Assembly (NCBI GenBank): GCA_964580155.1
Contig: CAZOJP010000002.1
Span: forward strand, 19,242-83,241
DNA: 64,000 nucleotides
DNA from: Intestinibacillus sp964580155
GTDB lineage: Bacteria; Bacillota; Clostridia; Oscillospirales; Butyricicoccaceae
Reading direction: 5' to 3'
Below are positions 9,083 through 17,294 of the stretch, one piece after another. Both the position numbers and the translations under genes were made by a program. How positions within the stretch are numbered: position 1 is the first letter of the stretch; each line of letters opens with the position of its first letter. Below the pieces are notes generated by a model, which was given only the letters and a program-made list of their open reading frames with translations, made no database searches and was not told the DNA's origin.

Positions 9083-9937
9083 ATGGATCTTTGGTTTACC
9101 GAGGCGCACACGCCGCACGTGCGTTTCTCCATCAAGGTGGACAAGCAGCTGTACTCCGCGCAGAGCGACTTTCAGCGCATTGACATCTTCGAAAGCGTGG
9201 AATTTGGACGTTTTCTTGCGCTGGACGGCTATATGATGCTGACCGAGCGCGATGAGTTCATCTATCACGACATGATTGTGCATGTGCCGATGGCGGTCGG
9301 AAAAAATATCCGCAAGGTGCTTGTCATCGGCGCGGGCGACGGCGGCGCAATCCGCGAGCTGGTGCGTTATCCGGACATCGAGCGCATCGACATGGTCGAA
9401 ATTGACGAAATGGTCGTCGAGGCGTGTCGCGAATACCTGCCGCAGACCGCGGGATTTTTCGACGATCCGCGCGTGCACCTGTACTTTGAGGACGGGCTCA
9501 AATTCGTGCGCCGTCCGCAGAATGAATACGACCTCATCATCGTGGACTCGACCGATCCGTTCGGCCCGGGCGAGGGACTGTTCACGCGTGAATTTTACGG
9601 AAACTGCTACAAGGCGCTGGGCGAGGACGGCATCCTCGTCAACCAGCACGAGAGCCCGTATTACGACAACGACGCGCTCGCATGCCAGCGTGCGCACCGG
9701 CGTATTACGGAGTGCTTTCCGCTGTGCAGCGTGTATCAGGCGCACATTCCGACCTATCCGTCGGGGCATTGGCTGTTTGGCTTTGCCTCGAAGAAATACG
9801 ATCCCGTCGCCGACCTTGACGCGACGGGCTGGAACGCGCGCGGGCTCCAAACGCGCTATTACAACACCGATTTACACGTCGGCGCGTTTCAGCTGCCAAA
9901 CTATGTAAGGGAGCTTTTGGACAGTGCTTATGAATAA
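9083..9937 (+). CDS. speE: Spermidine synthase (polyamine aminopropyltransferase)
   Basis: A 284-residue SpeE with N-terminal beta domain and a Rossmann methyltransferase-like core. The nucleotide-binding motif is VLVIGAGDGGAIREL, and the catalytic region IIVDSTDPFGPGEGLF contains the putrescine-binding aspartates. It transfers an aminopropyl group from decarboxylated SAM to putrescine. The ATG at 9083 follows GGAGCG directly after speA. Its 3' end overlaps speB by 14 bp, indicating translational coupling. Confidence 0.95.
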   Translation: MDLWFTEAHTPHVRFSIKVDKQLYSAQSDFQRIDIFESVEFGRFLALDGYMMLTERDEFIYHDMIVHVPMAVGKNIRKVLVIGAGDGGAIRELVRYPDIERIDMVEIDEMVVEACREYLPQTAGFFDDPRVHLYFEDGLKFVRRPQNEYDLIIVDSTDPFGPGEGLFTREFYGNCYKALGEDGILVNQHESPYYDNDALACQRAHRRITECFPLCSVYQAHIPTYPSGHWLFGFASKKYDPVADLDATGWNARGLQTRYYNTDLHVGAFQLPNYVRELLDSAYE

Positions 9938-10778
9938 AAACATCCAAACCTTTCTCGGCTGCGGCAACAGCTATGCGGAGAGCCGCCTGGTGATTTTCGG
10001 CGCGCCGTTTGACGGCACGACCTCTTACCGTCCGGGCACGCGCATGGCATCGCGCACCATGCGCGCGGAGTCCTACGGACTGGAGACCTACAGCCCCTAT
10101 CAGGACAAGGATCTGGAGGATTACGCGGTATTTGACGGCGGAGACCTGGATTTGTGCTTCGGCAACACCGAGCGCGTGCTCGGCGATATTGAGGACTTTA
10201 CGGCGCGCGTGCTGGCGGACGGCAAGACACCGGTTATGATCGGCGGCGAGCACCTCGTCACGCTGGGCGCGCTGCGCGCCGCGGTCAAGACCCATCCCGA
10301 TCTGCGCATTGTGCACTTTGACGCGCACACCGACCTGCGCGACGAATATCTCGGGGAATCGCTGTCGCATGCCGCGGTCATTCGCCGCGCGTGGGAGCTT
10401 GTCGGGGACGACCGCATCTGGCAGTTTGGCATCCGCTCGGGCGAGCGGGCGGAGTTTGTCTGGGCGAAGAGCCACACGCACCTGACCAAGTTCACGTTTG
10501 ACGGTCTGGAGCAGGCGATTGACGCGCTCAAGGGGCATCCGGTCTATTTTACAATCGACCTCGATGTGCTGGACCCGTCAATTTTCCCCGGCACGGGCAC
10601 CCCGGAAGCGGGCGGTGTGGGCTTTAGCGCGCTGCTCGATGCGCTGATCAAAGTCGCATCGCGCTGCCGCATCATCGGCTGTGATGTAAACGAGCTGTCT
10701 CCGGTCTATGACCAGAGCGGTGTGTCAACCGCGGTTGCGTGCAAGGTGCTGCGCGAATTACTGCTTGCGCAGCTCTGA
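9924..10778 (+). CDS. speB: Agmatinase (SpeB, ureohydrolase)
   Basis: A 284-residue ureohydrolase that turns agmatine into putrescine and urea, linking SpeA to SpeE. The manganese ligands are visible: H in IGGEHLVT, the DAHTD motif in VHFDAHTDLRDE, and DLDVLDPS near the C-terminus. GTG at 9924 sits 10 bp after AAGGGAG and is used here; ATG at 9930, two codons later, is an equally possible start. It is last in the operon and is followed by two back-to-back terminators. Confidence 0.94.
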   Translation: MLMNKNIQTFLGCGNSYAESRLVIFGAPFDGTTSYRPGTRMASRTMRAESYGLETYSPYQDKDLEDYAVFDGGDLDLCFGNTERVLGDIEDFTARVLADGKTPVMIGGEHLVTLGALRAAVKTHPDLRIVHFDAHTDLRDEYLGESLSHAAVIRRAWELVGDDRIWQFGIRSGERAEFVWAKSHTHLTKFTFDGLEQAIDALKGHPVYFTIDLDVLDPSIFPGTGTPEAGGVGFSALLDALIKVASRCRIIGCDVNELSPVYDQSGVSTAVACKVLRELLLAQL

Positions 10779-10799
10779 CGCAAGTGCAAAAAACAAGGG

Positions 10800-10834
10800 T
10801 CTGCCGTCTGTGCGTACAGGCGGCAGATTTTTTG
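10800..10834 (+). terminator. Terminator after speB
   Basis: A 12-bp stem (10800-10811 with 10816-10827, one G-U pair), GCGT loop, then a run of seven T. Confidence 0.88.
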
Positions 10835-10837
10835 CGC

Positions 10838-10892
10838 AAAAACACCCCCAACATCCGCCGCGGTAAATGCCGCCGGTGTGTTGGGGGTGTTT
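10838..10892. terminator. Bidirectional hairpin between speB and folD
   Basis: A perfect 14-bp stem (10840-10853 with 10879-10892) flanked by A-rich sequence on the left and T-rich on the right. It can terminate the folD transcript coming from the minus strand and any read-through from speB. Confidence 0.8.
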
Positions 10893-10908
10893 GTTTTTGA
10901 GGGAAGGG

Positions 10909-11766
10909 TTACTCCGCGATGCCGTGCTGGAGCTTTGCCGCTTTGAGCGTGTTCTTCATCAGCATCGTAATCGTCATCGGGCCGACACCGCCCGGCACAG
11001 GCGTCATATAGCCTGCCTTGTCCAGAACCGCGGGATCGACGTCACCGCACACCTTGCCCTCGGCATTGCGGTTCATGCCCACATCAATGACGGTCGCGCC
11101 GTCCTTGACCATGTCGGGTGTGACAAAGGCTGCCTTGCCGACCGCCGCGACCAGAATATCCGCGCGGCGGCAGACCTGCGCGAGGTCCTTTGTGCGGCTG
11201 TGGCAGACGGTCACCGTGCCGTGGCGGTGCAGCAGCAGCATGCTCATGGGCTTGCCCACAATGTTGGAGCGGCCGATGACAACGCAGTCCTTGCCCTTCG
11301 GGTCGATGCCGTATTCGTCAAGCAGCTCCATCACACCTGCGGGCGTGCAGGGCAAAAAGTCAAAATTGCCGATCATGATTTTGCCGACGTTGACCGGATG
11401 AAAGGCATCGACGTCCTTTCGCGGATCGATCGCCGCAATGACCGCTTCCTCGCTGATGTGCGCGGGCACGGGCATCTGGCACAAAATGCCCGAGATCGCC
11501 GGGCTGGCGTTGAGCTGCTCAATCAGGCCGAGCAGCTGCTCCTGCGAGGTTTCCGCAGGCAGCGCATATTTTTCGCTGTAAAAGCCGCATTCCTCGCACG
11601 CTTTTTCCTTGTTGCGCACATAAATTTGGCTTGCAGGATCCTCCCCCACGATGATGACCGCAAGACCGGGCGTGATGCCGCGCGCCTTGAGCGTTTCGGT
11701 TTCTGCGAGGATGCTGCAACGCACCTTTGCGGAGAGTGCCTTGCCGTCCATCTTGATCGCGCTCAT
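10909..11766 (-). CDS. folD: Methylenetetrahydrofolate dehydrogenase / cyclohydrolase FolD
   Basis: A 285-residue bifunctional enzyme interconverting 5,10-methylene-, methenyl- and 10-formyl-tetrahydrofolate. Family motifs are seen: the catalytic lysine region YVRNKEKACEE, ISGILCQMPVP, VVIGRSNIVGKPM for the NADP fold, and TPVPGGVGPMTITMLM near the C-terminus. The ATG at 11766 follows GAGGAGGAG. The start overlaps the lgt stop by 4 bp (ATGA), so the two are coupled. The frame stays open upstream into lgt, which is only read-through of the overlapping gene. Confidence 0.96.
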   Translation of the reverse strand: MSAIKMDGKALSAKVRCSILAETETLKARGITPGLAVIIVGEDPASQIYVRNKEKACEECGFYSEKYALPAETSQEQLLGLIEQLNASPAISGILCQMPVPAHISEEAVIAAIDPRKDVDAFHPVNVGKIMIGNFDFLPCTPAGVMELLDEYGIDPKGKDCVVIGRSNIVGKPMSMLLLHRHGTVTVCHSRTKDLAQVCRRADILVAAVGKAAFVTPDMVKDGATVIDVGMNRNAEGKVCGDVDPAVLDKAGYMTPVPGGVGPMTITMLMKNTLKAAKLQHGIAE

Positions 11767-12674
11767 GTATGCTCCTCCTCGTTGTCCGTGTGTGTGGTGG
11801 TGGGTGCCGTGCTTGCGGGCTGCGCCGGGGCTGCAAAGTCGGCGGCTGCGGACTTTTGCGGCGGCACCGCAATCTCTGTCGGCACCGCGAACACAGGATG
11901 CGCGCGCCGGCCGCGCACGATCAGCGCGAGCGCGATGAGAAAGGTGACCGCCGCGAGCAGCTGCGATACGCGCAGGTCGGTGCCGCCGAGGTATAGGCTG
12001 TCCGTGCGCAGGCACTCAATGAACATGCGCCCAAAGCCGTACCATGCGAGATAGCCCAAAAAGATTTCACCCGAAAAACGACGCTTTTTCGCCCAAAAGT
12101 GCAGTACGAAAAATCCGATGAAATTCCAGGCGGATTCGTAGAAAAAGGTCGGATGCACGCCCGGCGCACCGTCAATCATCATGCGCCACGGCAGATCGGT
12201 CGGGCCGCCGTGCGCTTCGGCATTGACAAAGTTGCCCCATCGGCCGATGCACTGCCCGATGAGCAGGCCGCGCGCGGCGAGATCGCCCATGTCGGGAATG
12301 TTCAGATGCTTGCGCTTGCCGTATATAACGACCGTGAGCACCGCGCCGATGATGCCGCCGTAAATCGCAAGGCCGCCGTGCCAGATTTTAAAAATCTCGC
12401 TCAAGTTGTCCTTGTAGCTGTCCCAGCTGAACACGACGTAATAAAGGCGCGCACACACGATGCTGAGCGGCACGCCAAGCAGCACCGCATCGAACACGTT
12501 GTCCTGCGTGAGATCATACTGCTTCGTGTGGTGCGAAACATACCACGCCGCAAGGAGAAAACCCGCGCAGATGATGATACCATACCAAAAGATGTCTTTT
12601 CCGAACAGATTGAACGCGACGCTGTGCAGGGTGAGCCGTATGCCCAGCCCGGGGAATTCGATTATATGCTCCAT
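11763..12674 (-). CDS. lgt: Prolipoprotein diacylglyceryl transferase Lgt
   Basis: A 303-residue integral membrane enzyme with about seven helices. It attaches diacylglycerol to the lipobox cysteine of prolipoproteins, including the solute-binding lipoprotein encoded at 30250. The Lgt signature is present in GRWGNFVNAEAHGG, with HPTFFYESAWN following. After the last helix there is an unusual low-complexity tail of about 50 residues rich in Ala, Pro and Thr, ending HTDNEEEHT. The ATG at 12674 follows GGAGGG. It lies between the M16 peptidase pair and folD in a minus-strand operon. Confidence 0.93.
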   Translation of the reverse strand: MEHIIEFPGLGIRLTLHSVAFNLFGKDIFWYGIIICAGFLLAAWYVSHHTKQYDLTQDNVFDAVLLGVPLSIVCARLYYVVFSWDSYKDNLSEIFKIWHGGLAIYGGIIGAVLTVVIYGKRKHLNIPDMGDLAARGLLIGQCIGRWGNFVNAEAHGGPTDLPWRMMIDGAPGVHPTFFYESAWNFIGFFVLHFWAKKRRFSGEIFLGYLAWYGFGRMFIECLRTDSLYLGGTDLRVSQLLAAVTFLIALALIVRGRRAHPVFAVPTEIAVPPQKSAAADFAAPAQPASTAPTTTHTDNEEEHT

Positions 12675-12690
12675 CGGTGTCGCCCTCCGC

Positions 12691-13959
12691 TTACGAAAGC
12701 GGCTCGACGACCGAGAGCGTCGCGCGGTTGGGACGCGCCCAGCGTGCGAGCATCTCCTGTACGTCGCGTGCGGTCAGCTCGTCAAAAACGGCGGGGAAGT
12801 TGAGCGCTTCTTCGTGGCCGAAGGCCGCCTCCACCTGCATGCGCGCAAAGTCGTCCGGCTCGTCGAGTGCGCGCACCATCATGCCGTAGCGCGCGTTGCG
12901 CACGCGCTCAAACAGCGCGGGATCGATGCCGCGCTGCGCAAGCGCCGCCGCCTCCTCCAGCACCGCCTCGCGCACCGCGTCCGGATCACGGCTCTCGCCG
13001 CCGACCACCACGCAGGCCGCCTGCGGGAATAGATCATACTCCGCGCCAAAGCGCGCATTGATGAGACGCTCCTCGTACAGCCGCGCATACAGCGGCGAGG
13101 TCTTGCCGCACAGCACTGTGGCGGCGATGTCGCCCAGAATGCTGCGGCGCATGCGGCTTTCCTTTTCCGCGAGCGGATCGTCCTTGACACCGAGCATAAA
13201 GGTCGGCAGGGACACCTCCATGCGGCGCGAGATCGCGGCGCGCGCGGTTGCGGGACGGCGGCTGCCGTAGTGCCGCTGCCCGATCTTTTCGCTTTTCGCG
13301 GGGGAAAGCTCGGCTGCCATCGCGCAGATGGTGTCAAAATCCGCATTGCCGACCACGGTCAGCACCATGTTGCACGGGCTGTAAAATGCGCGGTGGCAGG
13401 TGTACAGGGTTTCCTTCGTGATGTGGCTGATGCTCTCGACGCTGCCCGCAATCGAGCGGCGCACCGGATGATCGCGATACAGTCCCTCGAACATGCCGAC
13501 CATCGCCTGCCAGCCCGGCGTATCATCCATCATGCCGATTTCCTGGCCGATGATGCCCTTTTCCTTTTCGACGTTTTCGTCGGTGAAGTAGGGCGTGTAC
13601 ACAAAGCGCAGCAGGATCTCCAGATTTTCCTCGAAGCGATCGGTGCAGGTAAAGTGGTAGGCGGTCATCACATGGCTTGTAAAGGCATTCGGAGAGGCGC
13701 CCGTTGCCGCAAACTTTTGCAGCGCGTTGCCGTCCTCGTCCTCGAACATCTTGTGCTCGAGAAAATGCGCGACGCCGGTCGGGGTGTCATAGCGCTTGCC
13801 CTCGAGCGTGAAGCTTTCGTCGACCGAACCGAAGTTTGTCGCGAGCATGGCAAAGGTCTTGGAAAATCCGGGCTTCGGATAGTAGTAAATGCGCAGACCG
13901 TTCGGGAGCGTTACGGAAAACTGGGTTTCCCCAAGCGCCATAAAGTGTTTTTCGGTCAT
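12691..13959 (-). CDS. M16-family metallopeptidase, active-site-bearing partner (YmfH-like)
   Basis: A 422-residue pitrilysin/M16 protein. The inverted zinc motif HFLEH (HxxEH) is intact in GVAHFLEHKMFED near residue 67, with the downstream Glu region present, so it should be catalytic. The C-terminal half is the second M16 domain. The family cleaves peptides. It is paired with the catalytically dead homologue immediately upstream (4 bp overlap at 13956-13959), as in the Bacillus ymfF-ymfH pair. The peptide substrate is unknown; no bacteriocin precursor is seen nearby. Confidence 0.85.
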   Translation of the reverse strand: MTEKHFMALGETQFSVTLPNGLRIYYYPKPGFSKTFAMLATNFGSVDESFTLEGKRYDTPTGVAHFLEHKMFEDEDGNALQKFAATGASPNAFTSHVMTAYHFTCTDRFEENLEILLRFVYTPYFTDENVEKEKGIIGQEIGMMDDTPGWQAMVGMFEGLYRDHPVRRSIAGSVESISHITKETLYTCHRAFYSPCNMVLTVVGNADFDTICAMAAELSPAKSEKIGQRHYGSRRPATARAAISRRMEVSLPTFMLGVKDDPLAEKESRMRRSILGDIAATVLCGKTSPLYARLYEERLINARFGAEYDLFPQAACVVVGGESRDPDAVREAVLEEAAALAQRGIDPALFERVRNARYGMMVRALDEPDDFARMQVEAAFGHEEALNFPAVFDELTARDVQEMLARWARPNRATLSVVEPLS

Positions 13960-15233
13960 GCACCCACCCCCTTTAAGAAATAAATCGTGTCGAGCTTGAT
14001 CTTGGCCGCAACCGCGAGCATGTCCGCGCGCGTGACGCGTGCAATGCGCTCCATGAGCGATTCTACGTCCCAGCGCAGCCCCTCAATCGCCTGCCCCAGC
14101 CAGAACTGCTGGAGCGCGGCCGGACTGTCCTGCATGGAGCGCAGCCCGCTGAGCACGGTGCGCCGCGCGGTCTCGACCTCGTCCTCGGTCAGGCCGCCGT
14201 TTTGCAGGTCGGCAAGCTGACGCAAAATCTCATCGCGCGCGATTTCAAAGTTTTCGTTCTCGATGCCCGAGGTGACGGACAAAAGACCCTTCTGCCGCTC
14301 GAGCGTCGAGGATGCGTAATAGCACAGCGACAGCTTTTCGCGCACGTTGAGAAACAGCCGTGCGCTGGTGGAGCCGCCGAACGCATTGTTGAGCAGCATG
14401 AGCGCAGGGTAGTCCTCGTCCGCGCCGGTAACGCCCGTGCGGAAGCCGAGCGACAGCTTGCCCTGCCGCACGTTCATCTCTTCGATCACGGTGCGCACCT
14501 CGCCCGCAGGCTGCGCGCGCACCTCGCTGCGCGGCATGGCGTAGTCCCCCGGCGCACGGGTGTGCAGCGCGTGGGCAAATGCCTGTTCGACCGTGTCCGG
14601 CGGCATGGAGCCGCAGTAAAACAGCTCGATGCACGCGCCCTCCAGCGCGTGTTGGTAGGCGGCGTACAGCGCTTCGGGGGTCAGCGCGCGCGCGCCCTCC
14701 GCCGTGCCGTATTCGCTTTTGCCGAAGGCTTCGCCCTCGCACATGATTTCGTGCAGGCGGCGCAGCGCATAGGAGCGCGGATCATTCTTGAGCGCTTCGA
14801 TGCGGTCGGCAAGGTTTTCCTTTTCGCTTGCGACATAATCGGGCGCGAAGGCGCCGTCCTTCAGGCAGGGCGACTGCCAGAAGGACGCGAGCAGGTCGAC
14901 CGCGCGCGCGGTCAGTCCGCCGTTGCCCGTCGCATATTTTTCGTCGATGACATCCGCGAGAAAGCCCAGAATCAGGCTCTCACCGCGCTTGCGCACAATC
15001 GGCTCGATGCGCGCGCCGTACAGCTCGTCGAGCACCGCGCCAAGCTGCTGCATATCGGGATAGGCCGCCGTGCCGCGGCGCAGCACATGCGGCAGCGCGG
15101 CATAGGCCGAAGCGTCCTCTCCGCCGAGCGGCAGCACGAGGCACGCACTCATCACGGAGGTTTTGAAGCGCGCGCTTGGCACAACGGTCAGCTGCACGCC
15201 GTCACCCAGTGTTTTGCGTATCATTTGTTGCAT
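13956..15233 (-). CDS. M16-family peptidase-like protein lacking the zinc motif (YmfF-like)
   Basis: A 425-residue M16-fold protein. At the position of HxxEH the sequence reads ALPHVLRRGT, so the zinc ligands and catalytic Glu are missing. Such proteins act as the inactive half of a heterodimeric M16 peptidase, here with the product of the next gene. The ATG at 15233 follows AGAGGAAAG. It is the promoter-proximal gene of ymfF-ymfH-lgt-folD. Confidence 0.8.
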   Translation of the reverse strand: MQQMIRKTLGDGVQLTVVPSARFKTSVMSACLVLPLGGEDASAYAALPHVLRRGTAAYPDMQQLGAVLDELYGARIEPIVRKRGESLILGFLADVIDEKYATGNGGLTARAVDLLASFWQSPCLKDGAFAPDYVASEKENLADRIEALKNDPRSYALRRLHEIMCEGEAFGKSEYGTAEGARALTPEALYAAYQHALEGACIELFYCGSMPPDTVEQAFAHALHTRAPGDYAMPRSEVRAQPAGEVRTVIEEMNVRQGKLSLGFRTGVTGADEDYPALMLLNNAFGGSTSARLFLNVREKLSLCYYASSTLERQKGLLSVTSGIENENFEIARDEILRQLADLQNGGLTEDEVETARRTVLSGLRSMQDSPAALQQFWLGQAIEGLRWDVESLMERIARVTRADMLAVAAKIKLDTIYFLKGVGA

Positions 15234-15304
15234 ATTCTTTCCTCTTTTCGGAACAATAATCCGGGATCATGCCGCCGTAAACATGCGACATGAACCTAGA
15301 TTAA

Positions 15305-15333
15305 AGTATACCCGTTTTGCCCCTTAAAGTCCA
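15305..15333 (-). promoter_or_regulatory. Promoter of the M16-lgt-folD operon
   Basis: Read on the minus strand: -35 TGGACT (15328-15333), 17 bp spacer, -10 TATACT (15305-15310). The start of transcription would fall about 65 bp before the first gene. Confidence 0.65.
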
Positions 15334-15368
15334 GCATGGAGGATATAAACAATTTCATCGGCGCTCCA

Positions 15369-15398
15369 TAAAAAAACGCCCCGCACAAGCGGAGCGTT
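15369..15398 (-). terminator. Terminator after trmD
   Basis: On the minus strand a 10-bp stem with one mismatch (15389-15398 with 15375-15384) and TTGT loop, followed by seven T. It begins 5 bp past the trmD stop. Confidence 0.8.
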
Positions 15399-15403
15399 CG
15401 GGG

Positions 15404-16141
15404 TTAGCGGTCGGTGTTTTGCAGTTCGGCGAGCAGCTTTTTGTCCTGCTTGTCGCGCGGAACAAAGCGCGCAAACAGATCGGGCCGATCGGTCTTGGTG
15501 CGCAACAGGCACATTTTGCGCCGCCAGCGCACAATGTTGGCATGATGACCGGACAGCAGCACGTCGGGCACTGCGCGGCCGCGCCAGACCTCGGGACGGG
15601 TGTACTGCGGATGCTCGAGCAGACCGTCCCAGTGGCTTTCGTCGGTGAAGGCCTGCTCGTCGGGCAGCACGCCGGGCACCATGCGGCAGATCGCATCCGC
15701 GACCGCCATCGCGGGAATTTCTCCGCCGGTCAGCACAAAATCGCCGATCGAGATCTCCTCGTCGACGCAGGCATCGATAAACCGCTGGTCGATGCCCTCG
15801 TAATGTCCGCACACCAGAATAACCCGACCTTTGCCGAGCAGCCGGCGCGCGGCATCCTGATGAAACGCCTTGCCCTGCGCGGACAGCAGCACGGTGTGCA
15901 CGTGCGCGCCGCGTGTCAGCGCATCGTGGCAGCGAAACAGCGGCTCGGCGAGCATCACCTGACCGCGGCCGCCGCCATAGGGCGCGTCATCCGCCTTACG
16001 GTGCTTGTCGTTCGCCCAGTCGCGGATGTTGACCGCGCGCACGCGCACCAAGCCCCGATCCTGTCCGCGCCCGATGATGCTTTGCCCCATGACCGCGCGG
16101 ATCATATCGGGGAACAGGGTCATAATGTCGATTTGCATCAT
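15404..16141 (-). CDS. trmD: tRNA (guanine-N1)-methyltransferase TrmD
   Basis: A 245-residue SPOUT methyltransferase that adds a methyl group to G37 of tRNAs, preventing frameshifting. It begins MQIDIMTLFPDM and carries the trefoil-knot SAM site motifs VILVCGHYEGIDQRFID and ISIGDFVLTGGE. Its ATG overlaps the rimM stop by 4 bp. It is the last gene in ylxM-ffh-rpsP-khpA-rimM-trmD; rplS, which often follows, is absent. Confidence 0.96.
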   Translation of the reverse strand: MMQIDIMTLFPDMIRAVMGQSIIGRGQDRGLVRVRAVNIRDWANDKHRKADDAPYGGGRGQVMLAEPLFRCHDALTRGAHVHTVLLSAQGKAFHQDAARRLLGKGRVILVCGHYEGIDQRFIDACVDEEISIGDFVLTGGEIPAMAVADAICRMVPGVLPDEQAFTDESHWDGLLEHPQYTRPEVWRGRAVPDVLLSGHHANIVRWRRKMCLLRTKTDRPDLFARFVPRDKQDKKLLAELQNTDR

Positions 16142-16644
16142 TCAATCAGCCCCTCGATCGAGCGGATGATGACGCGCCCGGCCTCCATGTCGATGCGTTG
16201 GAGAAAGGGTTTGGTCGCAGGCACATAAAGCATACGTCCGTCCTCGGCGACGATTTCGTAAAGATCGTGCGCGGGGTTCGTGGTCAGCACGTCGCGGATG
16301 CGGCCGACAACGCGCGCGGTGCGCTCGTCGTAGACCTCAAAGGACAAAATGTCCTGTATGAACACCAGATCCTCGGGCAGCTCGACATCGTCGCGCGACA
16401 GGTAGAGCACCTGCTGCCGCAGTGCATCCGCCTGCTCGATTGTGTCCACGCCCTGAATGCGCATGATGACGCAGTTTTTGTGCACATAGGCGCGCTCGAT
16501 GTGCACCGGCGTGCCGTCCGCCTGGTAGAGCGTGTCAAAATCGGTCAGCACCGCGGGGCTGTCACACCAGGACTGCACCTTAACCTCGCCGTTTACACCG
16601 TGGGTGTTGACGATCTGCCCGGCTTCGAGAAATTGTTTTTGCAT
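16138..16644 (-). CDS. rimM: Ribosome maturation factor RimM
   Basis: A 168-residue protein with the RimM N-terminal barrel (AGQIVNTHGVNGEVKV) and the C-terminal PRC-barrel domain (DVLTTNPAHDLYEI, then MLYVPATKPFLQRID). It binds ribosomal protein S19 and helps assemble the 30S head. The ATG at 16644 follows GGAGGAAG. It is coupled to trmD by a 4-bp overlap. A hairpin with a T-run lies just upstream, between it and khpA. Confidence 0.93.
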   Translation of the reverse strand: MQKQFLEAGQIVNTHGVNGEVKVQSWCDSPAVLTDFDTLYQADGTPVHIERAYVHKNCVIMRIQGVDTIEQADALRQQVLYLSRDDVELPEDLVFIQDILSFEVYDERTARVVGRIRDVLTTNPAHDLYEIVAEDGRMLYVPATKPFLQRIDMEAGRVIIRSIEGLIE

Positions 16645-16680
16645 GGGCTTCCTCCGTGCTTATAAGTCAAAGTAGATGGA

Positions 16681-16708
16681 AAAAAGACCTGCTTAACACA
16701 GGTCTTTT
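16681..16708 (-). terminator. Intra-operon terminator or attenuator between khpA and rimM
   Basis: On the minus strand a perfect stem of about 9 bp (AAAGACCTG arms) with a 9-nt loop is followed by TTTTTT. It lies 44 bp after khpA and about 35 bp before rimM. No clear promoter follows it, so rimM-trmD expression probably depends on read-through. Confidence 0.65.
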
Positions 16709-16751
16709 GCGTGTAACTGCACCGATGCCGGAGCGGCTCGGAGAGCAGGTG

Positions 16752-16982
16752 TCAGTCACAGATTTCAACTGTGACCTTTTTGTTTTCGCGGCTGCCTGTG
16801 GCCTTCATGAGGGTTCGGATTTCCTTGGCGATACGGCCGTGACGACCGATCACGCGGCCCATGTCCGCCTGCGCGACCCGCAGCTCAAAGGTGATGTTGT
16901 CGCCCTCAGAGGTCTCAGTGATCGCGATCGCGTCCGGTTCGGTGACCAGATTTTTCACGATATAAGTCAACAGCTCTTTCAT
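16752..16982 (-). CDS. khpA: KH-domain RNA-binding protein KhpA
   Basis: A 76-residue single type-II KH domain protein (formerly YlqC) with the RNA-binding GxxG loop in VIGRHGRIAKEIR. KhpA forms a dimer with KhpB (Jag) and affects cell elongation and small RNAs in Firmicutes. The ATG at 16982 follows GGAGAGG. It is 15 bp after rpsP, its standard neighbour. Confidence 0.92.
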   Translation of the reverse strand: MKELLTYIVKNLVTEPDAIAITETSEGDNITFELRVAQADMGRVIGRHGRIAKEIRTLMKATGSRENKKVTVEICD

Positions 16983-16997
16983 TCGTACAACCTCTCC

Positions 16998-17237
16998 TTA
17001 CAGCGCGCCGGCCTTCTTCAGGATGTCGCGGACAGTGTCAGTCGGCTGTGCGCCGTTCTTGATCCACTGCTGCGCACGCTCGCTGTCGACCTTGATCTCG
17101 GCGGGAGTGGTCAGGGGATTGTAAGTGCCGATTTCCTCGATGAAACGACCGTCACGCGGGTAACGGGAATCAGCGACGACGATGCGATAGAAAGGAGCCT
17201 TCTTGGCGCCCAGTCTGCGAAGTCTGATCTTTACCAT
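16998..17237 (-). CDS. rpsP: 30S ribosomal protein S16
   Basis: A 79-residue S16 starting MVKIRLRRLGAKKAPFYRIV, the family's usual length and N-terminus. It is a structural protein of the 30S body. A strong GGAGGTG precedes the ATG at 17237. The 57-bp gap from ffh is AT-rich and could hold its own promoter, but I cannot define one. Confidence 0.97.
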   Translation of the reverse strand: MVKIRLRRLGAKKAPFYRIVVADSRYPRDGRFIEEIGTYNPLTTPAEIKVDSERAQQWIKNGAQPTDTVRDILKKAGAL

Positions 17238-17294
17238 GGTTTCACCTCCTTCAAATAAGTATGTGTATTGTAAATGATATTACAAACGAATGCG

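Noticed and set aside
10867..12054. A 395-codon plus-strand frame opposite folD and lgt
   Set aside because: It starts inside a terminator hairpin and is antisense to two recognised genes.
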